Shown here: piece by piece, positions 24,742 through 28,805 of the stretch
Layout: each line of letters begins with the position of its first letter
Numbering within the stretch: position 1 is the stretch's first letter
NCBI GenBank assembly: GCA_002439605.1
Contig: DJOI01000024.1
Location: 1 to 28,805, forward strand
Source: Candidatus Segatella mututuai
Lineage (GTDB): Bacteria > Bacteroidota > Bacteroidia > Bacteroidales > Bacteroidaceae
Direction of reading: 5' to 3'
DNA: 28,805 nt
The notes under the pieces: model-generated
The model's input: the letters and a program-made list of their open reading frames with translations, nothing else
The model's database searches: none
What the model was told of the DNA's origin: nothing
Program-made: the position numbers and the translations under genes

Positions 24742-26034
24742 TTATTCGAAGTTCTTGTCGTCGAGCATCTCGAATCCGCAGTAGGGCACCAATACCTTAG
24801 GTACACGGATACCTTCTGGAGTCTGGTTGTCCTCAAGGATAGAGGCTACGATGCGTGGCAGAGCCAGAGCCGAACCGTTGAGGGTATGGCAAAGCTCAAT
24901 CTTCTTGTCGTCGGCATGACGGTAACGGCAGTGCAGACGGTTGGCTTGGTAGCTCTCGAAGTTGGAGACGGAAGAAACCTCCAACCAGCGGTGCTGGGCA
25001 GCGCTCCATGTCTCGAAGTCGTAGCAGATAGAAGAGGTGAAGCTCATATCACCGCCGCAGAGTCGAAGGATGTGGTAGGGCAACTCCAATTTCTTGAGCA
25101 AGCCTTCTACATGGGCGAGCATTTCCTTCAGCGACTCGTAAGAATGTTCAGGCTTGTCGATACGTACAATCTCCACCTTGTCAAATTGGTGCAGACGGTT
25201 CAGCCCGCGTACATCCTTGCCGTAGCTGCCAGCTTCGCGGCGGAAACAAGCTGAGTAAGCGCAACGCTTGATAGGCAGGTCTTTCTCGTCGAGAATCACG
25301 TCGCGGAATAGGTTGGTGACTGGAACCTCGGCTGTAGGGATGAGGAACAGGTTGTCGAGGTTGGCATGATACATCTGGCCCTCCTTGTCTGGCAACTGAC
25401 CAGTGCCCAGACCAGAAGCCTCGTTGACTACGTATGGAGGCTGGATTTCCAAGTATCCGCTCTTACGGGCCTCGTCGAGGAAGAATGCCTCCAAGGCGCG
25501 CTGGAAGCGAGCCATCTTGCCGATATATACAGGGAAACCGGCACCCGTAATCTTCACGCCTAAGTCGAAGTCTACCAGGTTGTACTTCTTCAGCAAATCC
25601 CAGTGGCAGAGTGCGTCTGGGCCGAGGTTAGGCTTCTCGCCGCCTTCCTTTACCACTACGTTGTCTGTCGCATCCTTACCCTCGGGCACCTCGTCGCAGG
25701 GGATGTTAGGGATTTCGAGCAACTCGTTGGTCATATCTTGCTGAGCTTTCTCCATGATTTCTTCCAGGGCCTTGCCGTCTGCCTTGAGAGCAGCCACCTG
25801 AGCCTTGGCGGATTCAGCCTCTTCTTTTTTGCCTTCCTTCATCAAGGTGCCGATTTGTTTTGCAAACTGATTGGCATGCTGCTTGTTGGTGTCCAGCTTC
25901 TGCTGGGCCTCACGGCGAATCTTGTCGTACTCCAATACTTTCTCTACGGCCTCGCGAGCGTTAGGAAAATGCTTTTTCTCAAGGCCTTTGACTACACGTT
26001 CAGTCTCTTCGCTGATAAGTTTAAGTGTAAGCAT
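24742..26034 (-). CDS. serS: Seryl-tRNA synthetase
   Basis: The 430-residue class II synthetase charges tRNA-Ser. The N-terminal long coiled-coil arm (about residues 1-110, Lys/Glu/Gln-rich) contacts the tRNA long variable arm. Motif 2 is visible in CFRREAGSYGKDVRGLNRLHQF. Motif 3 is visible in NGSALALPRIVASILEDNQ. TAEVPVTNLFRD and GTGQLPDKEGQMY are also typical. I chose ATG 26034 (MLTLKLISEETERV). The in-frame upstream codon would add 13 residues encoded by A/T-rich promoter-proximal sequence. Confidence 0.97.
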   Translation of the reverse strand: MLTLKLISEETERVVKGLEKKHFPNAREAVEKVLEYDKIRREAQQKLDTNKQHANQFAKQIGTLMKEGKKEEAESAKAQVAALKADGKALEEIMEKAQQDMTNELLEIPNIPCDEVPEGKDATDNVVVKEGGEKPNLGPDALCHWDLLKKYNLVDFDLGVKITGAGFPVYIGKMARFQRALEAFFLDEARKSGYLEIQPPYVVNEASGLGTGQLPDKEGQMYHANLDNLFLIPTAEVPVTNLFRDVILDEKDLPIKRCAYSACFRREAGSYGKDVRGLNRLHQFDKVEIVRIDKPEHSYESLKEMLAHVEGLLKKLELPYHILRLCGGDMSFTSSICYDFETWSAAQHRWLEVSSVSNFESYQANRLHCRYRHADDKKIELCHTLNGSALALPRIVASILEDNQTPEGIRVPKVLVPYCGFEMLDDKNFE

Positions 26035-26070
26035 AAGATAATATTTATGAAATGATTTACTATTTGAAGG

Positions 26071-26103
26071 CAAAGTTACAAAAAATATTTCTTATTCGGC
26101 AAG
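26071..26103 (-). promoter_or_regulatory. Promoter for serS
   Basis: On the minus strand TAACTTTG (26071-26078) matches the -7 consensus. CTTG (26100-26103), one base from TTTG, lies 21 bases upstream. The leader would be about 30 nt. Confidence 0.6.
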
Positions 26104-26182
26104 GATTTAGAGGAAAAATCTATTTAGAAAGTTAGAAACATAGTTTATGGCAGAGTCGAAAGGGATCTGGTGCCCAATCTAC

Positions 26183-26198
26183 TTGACAATATTGTCAA
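26183..26198. promoter_or_regulatory. Perfect 16-bp palindrome, possible operator
   Basis: TTGACAATATTGTCAA is a perfect two-fold palindrome midway between the serS and ABM promoters. Its length suits a dimeric helix-turn-helix regulator. No regulator gene is nearby and it overlaps neither promoter, so function is conjectural. Confidence 0.3.
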
Positions 26199-26332
26199 TA
26201 GCCATATCAGGTTCCACCAAGCCTCTTCAACCAAACTTTGGCTTGATTGGAAGCATGATAGAAACTATTTTTATATGGGACAAAAAATATTAAAAAAACA
26301 TTTAAAAATGGCTGACTTTCAATATTATTCTG

Positions 26333-26340
26333 TACTTTTG
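26333..26340 (+). promoter_or_regulatory. Putative -7 element for the ABM/arginase-like genes
   Basis: TACTTTTG is an exact -7 match 45 bases before the ABM start. No TTTG is found at the expected -33 distance. Confidence 0.45.
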
Positions 26341-26384
26341 CACAGACAGCATAGACATGTATAATATTCAAAATAGAGACAGTT

Positions 26385-26675
26385 ATGATTAGATTGAATG
26401 TATTTTTTGAAGTGAAAGAAGATGTGGACATGGAGCAGCTTAATGCCCTGTGCCAGGAGTTGGTGGAAAAGTCATTGGATGACGAGGGTAACGTATCCTA
26501 CGACTATTTCGTTAGCGGTACTCGTGACGGAGTGGTGATGATATGTGAGACTTGGCAGAATGCAAAGGTGCTGAAGGCTCATATGGAGTCTGCCCACTTC
26601 ACCACATTGATACCTCAAATCGAGGCTTTGACCAAGCATGGATTGAAATTGGAGCAATTCCATTTTGAGAAATAA
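26385..26675 (+). CDS. Putative quinol monooxygenase, ABM domain (YgiN-like)
   Basis: The 96-residue protein has the ferredoxin-like antibiotic-biosynthesis-monooxygenase fold seen in YgiN-type proteins. Typical features are the opening strand MIRLNVFFEVKE, a helix, YDYFVSGTRDGVVMICETWQNAKVLKAHMESAHF and a closing strand. ABM dimers act as cofactor-free monooxygenases on quinols, as haem oxygenases, or as other small-molecule enzymes; specificity is not readable here. No haem-oxygenase signature was recognised. It precedes the arginase-fold gene by 29 bases, so the two are probably co-transcribed, though no functional link is evident. Confidence 0.85.
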   Translation: MIRLNVFFEVKEDVDMEQLNALCQELVEKSLDDEGNVSYDYFVSGTRDGVVMICETWQNAKVLKAHMESAHFTTLIPQIEALTKHGLKLEQFHFEK

Positions 26676-26704
26676 TAAGGTTTCCTTTGAAGGCAATATG
26701 TGCT

Positions 26705-27451
26705 ATGAAATTTCCCGTAGTCTTGCTCAACTTTACTGGTGTTTATAATTATGAGCCTTTCGCACAGCGTCATGGTATCATACATGTGGATTGCCGGGAC
26801 ATGAAAGGAGTGGATTGCTATTGTGACGAGGAGGGCCTGGGTGAGATTCGTCGCCGTTTGGCACCTTATCCGGTCAAGGCCATCCACTTCATAGATTCCG
26901 GTGATTTCCATTATCTCACGGAATATTGGGTGTCAAGGCTTCGGGAACCTTTCACGCTCATCGTTTTTGACCACCATCCTGACATGCAGCAGCCTCAGTG
27001 GGCTGGAGTGGTGTCATGCGGAGGGTGGGTGAGCGATGTGCTACGCAAGAATCCCTTTGTTAAGCATATCATTGTGGTGGGTGCATCGGATAAACTTATC
27101 TCCCAGATACCGGAAAATTTGAGAGAGAGGGTCATCTTCTACAGCCAGGCTACCATAGATCACCATCAGGCATGGCTCTCCAAGGTGGGAGGGATTATAC
27201 ATGAGCCAGTGTATATCTCCATCGATAAGGATGTGCTCAAGAAACAGGATGCTGTTACAGACTGGAGCCAAGGTGACATGAGCCTGCTCCAGCTACAGGC
27301 TGTTCTCAGAATCATCTTTTTTCATGAAAAGGTACTGGGCGTTGATGTTACGGGCGAGTGCTCGGCCACGCTCGATTATTTTGAGGAGCAACACGATGCA
27401 GGCGTAAACAACAGAGCGAACGAGGAACTGATGCGAATGATTCTTTCATAG
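26705..27451 (+). CDS. Arginase/agmatinase-family (ureohydrolase-fold) protein
   Basis: The 248-residue protein has the dimanganese ligands of the ureohydrolase fold: His in SGDFHYL, the DHHPDM cluster, and Asp pairs in SIDKDVL. The downstream substrate loop departs from classical arginases: after SIDKD comes VLKKQDAVTDWSQGDMS rather than a DP...PGTGTP segment, so the substrate may not be arginine or agmatine. I chose ATG 26705 (MKFPVVLLNF); an in-frame TTG 18 bases earlier is less likely. It lies 29 bases after the ABM gene. The family assignment is firm; the reaction is not. Confidence 0.83.
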   Translation: MKFPVVLLNFTGVYNYEPFAQRHGIIHVDCRDMKGVDCYCDEEGLGEIRRRLAPYPVKAIHFIDSGDFHYLTEYWVSRLREPFTLIVFDHHPDMQQPQWAGVVSCGGWVSDVLRKNPFVKHIIVVGASDKLISQIPENLRERVIFYSQATIDHHQAWLSKVGGIIHEPVYISIDKDVLKKQDAVTDWSQGDMSLLQLQAVLRIIFFHEKVLGVDVTGECSATLDYFEEQHDAGVNNRANEELMRMILS

Positions 27452-27551
27452 GATTTTACCCACACGTTCATTTCCACTCAATTTCCCATCCGGGCGACAA
27501 TGAAACGATGGAGTTGCAGTACTCTGCCGTCATTTTCGATCTGTACGCAGA

Positions 27552-27580
27552 AAGCCTGCTCTCAGACAGAGAACAGGCTT
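27552..27580. terminator. Hairpin between convergent arginase-like and rpmA genes
   Basis: AAGCCTG/CAGGCTT with an inner TCTC/GAGA stem forms a hairpin 39 bases past the rpmA stop and 100 bases past the arginase-like stop. Neither flank has a long T-run (TTTC on minus, GTTTGTTT further off on plus). It probably serves rpmA, perhaps both genes. Confidence 0.5.
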
Positions 27581-27618
27581 CGTATGTTTGTTTGGAATAG
27601 TTTGTTTACTTTTTCTTG

Positions 27619-27909
27619 TTAAGCGTCTGCTTTTTTAGTCTTCTCAGCGTAAACTTCTGGAGAAAGAACAGAAACAGTACTCTTGTCTCTGCGACCCTTG
27701 TGGAAGTATACGATACCGTCTGTCAACGCATACAACGTATCGTCCTTACCCTGGGCTACATTCTCGCCAGGGAAGTGCTTGTTGCCACGCTGGCGAACGA
27801 TGATGTTGCCTGCGATGATTGACTGACCACCCCAGATCTTGACGCCTAATCTTTGTGAAGCTGATTCACGGCCGTTCTTAGAACTACCAACACCTTTCTT
27901 ATGTGCCAT
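27619..27909 (-). CDS. rpmA: 50S ribosomal protein L27 (bL27)
   Basis: The 96-residue large-subunit protein begins MAHKKGVGSSKNGRESASQR. Its flexible N-terminus reaches the peptidyl-transferase centre. GVKIWGGQSIIAGNIIVRQRG and HFPGENVAQGKDDTLYAL are diagnostic. There is no Firmicutes-type cleavable N-terminal extension. It is 18 bases downstream of rplU and translated from the same transcript. Confidence 0.97.
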   Translation of the reverse strand: MAHKKGVGSSKNGRESASQRLGVKIWGGQSIIAGNIIVRQRGNKHFPGENVAQGKDDTLYALTDGIVYFHKGRRDKSTVSVLSPEVYAEKTKKADA

Positions 27910-27927
27910 TTCTAATTCCTCCTAATT

Positions 27928-28245
27928 TTAAGCGATTACAGATTTGATTGTTACCTCTGTGAACTGTGTGCGATGACCGTTCTTCTTGCGATAGTCCTTG
28001 CGGCGCTTCATTTTGAAGACGATAACCTTGTCACCCTTTACGAGTGGGTTCACTACTTCTACTACTACTTTCGCACCCTCTACTGTTGGTGCACCGACAG
28101 TTACTGCACCGTCTTTGTCAACGAGCAGCACCTTGTCGAATTCAACAGTTTTGCCAGCTTCCACATCCTTGATGTGGTGTACGAAGAGCTTCTTGCCCTC
28201 CTCTGCCTTGAACTGCTGACCGTTAATTTCTACGATTGCGTACAT
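27928..28245 (-). CDS. rplU: 50S ribosomal protein L21 (bL21)
   Basis: The 105-residue large-subunit protein is recognised from MYAIVEINGQQFKAEEGKKL, FDKVLLVDKDGAVTVGAPTVEGA and the basic KMKRRKDYRKKNGHRTQFTEVTI C-terminal block. It is the first gene of the rplU-rpmA operon. Its leader, about 108 nt from the predicted start near 28354, contains a compact three-helix structure that may be a regulatory element. Confidence 0.97.
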   Translation of the reverse strand: MYAIVEINGQQFKAEEGKKLFVHHIKDVEAGKTVEFDKVLLVDKDGAVTVGAPTVEGAKVVVEVVNPLVKGDKVIVFKMKRRKDYRKKNGHRTQFTEVTIKSVIA

Positions 28246-28275
28246 TTTTTATTCTATAAACGGTTTTCCGTGAGG

Positions 28276-28313
28276 CGTCTGGCTTCGTGCCAGCTCTTCT
28301 TCGAGCCCCGACG
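28276..28313 (-). promoter_or_regulatory. Candidate structured leader of rplU (three-way junction)
   Basis: On the minus-strand RNA, CGUC (28313-28310) pairs with GACG (28279-28276). This closes two hairpins: GCUC-GAAGAA-GAGC and UGGC-ACGAA-GCCA. The two are contiguous and sit almost flush with the closing helix; only GGG is unpaired. A further hairpin, ACGG-AAAA-CCGU, lies between this and the start codon (28260-28271). Position in the leader suggests autoregulation by L21, unproven. Confidence 0.45.
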
Positions 28314-28360
28314 AACTAAACTTTTCTGTAATTATTGCCCTATTCTAGGCTTTCGAGGTG

Positions 28361-28391
28361 CAAAATTACATAATATTTATCGAATAACAAA
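28361..28391 (-). promoter_or_regulatory. Promoter for rplU-rpmA
   Basis: On the minus strand TTTG (28388-28391), a 19-base spacer and TAATTTTG (28361-28368) match the consensus exactly, with the same spacing and -7 sequence as the rpmB promoter. Confidence 0.87.
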
Positions 28392-28431
28392 TCTATCTGT
28401 GCTGAAATATTTCTCTTTTAAAAAGATTTAA

Positions 28432-28805
28432 CGCATAGTAGGCGAAATAGCTACATATAGCCTTGCCTTTCTGAGGCAGGCGGCTGATAAAGACAGACAT
28501 CGGTTTTGATGACCTTCAACTGACAAGCGGCGAATGGAAGATCAAGCAAGAACTGTTTTTCCTGGAGCTGCCACATGGTGTGTGTGCTGATCGCCGTAGC
28601 GTTGGTTGCCATTTTCCCAAGCTAATGCATTGCTCACCTGCTTTCTGTTTATTTTAATGAATATCAGCAATCATTCAAATTGCAAATTATCACGGTATTA
28701 AAGAGGATTTCTTGAAACAATCTCTCGGTGGATTCTGCCACAAGTCCAACAGTTTTATATGATAGCTGTGATGGTCTTCGCAAGGTGAAAATATCTCCGT
28801 TCCGT
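28432..28805. other. Window-edge segment without a supportable gene
   Basis: About 370 bases. A hairpin TGCCT-TTCTG-AGGCA lies near 28473-28487 without a T-run. Short frames exist on both strands over 28490-28640: one plus frame without an ATG, and one minus frame of 53 codons (28612 to 28451) that begins MATNATAISTHTMWQLQEKQ. Neither has recognised homology or a promoter. The segment may be the decayed or regulatory flank of a gene outside the window. Confidence 0.5.

Larger units (their letters stand above)
26035..26384. other. Divergent intergenic segment, serS to ABM gene
   Basis: This 350-base A/T-rich stretch contains the serS promoter, the ABM -7 element and a perfect 16-bp palindrome (26183-26198). 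A 48-codon frame at 26147-26293 on the plus strand begins MAESKGIWCPIYLTILSIAI and could encode a small hydrophobic peptide, but no promoter or homology supports it. A second, 64-codon frame from GTG 26170 overlaps it in another phase; neither is convincing. Confidence 0.6.

Noticed and set aside
26147..26293. 48-codon hydrophobic frame before the ABM gene
   Set aside because: No promoter, no homology recognised, and the length is compatible with chance in A/T-rich spacer; kept only as a note in the spacer entry.

Overview
The window looks like chromosomal core DNA from a Bacteroidota member, most likely a Prevotella/Segatella-type gut Bacteroidales; the genus is inference. Supporting signs are: at least eight promoters fitting the Bacteroidetes pattern TTTG-N19-21-TAnnTTTG; an Oar-like TonB-dependent receptor; families concentrated in this phylum (DUF6078, DUF4295); and few Shine-Dalgarno sequences before starts. 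No CRISPR array, intact mobile element, rRNA or tRNA gene was seen.

Region 1 (1-5.2 kb): an outer-membrane TonB-dependent receptor, then a secreted nucleotide pyrophosphatase/phosphodiesterase. The segment to the next gene is non-coding and carries a degenerate 22-bp tandem repeat. Region 2 (5.2-7.6 kb, minus strand): a DUF6078 cysteine protein, then a two-gene operon of a NifU-like scaffold and a GGGtGRT protein, a conserved pair without a known function. Region 3 (7.7-12.4 kb, plus): DMP19-like protein, smpB, a cobalamin-dependent metH lacking the reactivation domain, and a HAD phosphatase.

Region 4 (12.4-15.9 kb, plus): map-tsaD-cinA, then the ribosomal operon rpmB-rpmG-DUF4295. Region 5 (15.9-20.5 kb, plus): ftsY-rimO-metallophosphoesterase-FAD oxidoreductase, tightly packed behind one strong promoter. 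Region 6 (20.5-22.2 kb): a monocistronic L-fucose/L-arabinose isomerase-family gene with a near-ideal promoter and a strong terminator. Region 7 (22.2-26.1 kb, minus): a fused NfnA-NfnB-like (PyrK/GltD-type) flavoprotein and serS. Region 8 (26.3-28.8 kb): a small ABM monooxygenase and an arginase-fold protein on plus, convergent with rplU-rpmA on minus. The rplU leader can fold into a compact three-way junction. The last ~370 bases hold no gene I can support.

Most of the window is translation and housekeeping (SmpB, Map, TsaD, L28, L33, FtsY, RimO, SerS, L21, L27) with redox and one-carbon metabolism between. The least explained items are the NifU-like/GGGtGRT pair, the orphan isomerase, the fused flavoprotein, the rplU leader structure and the 22-bp repeat.
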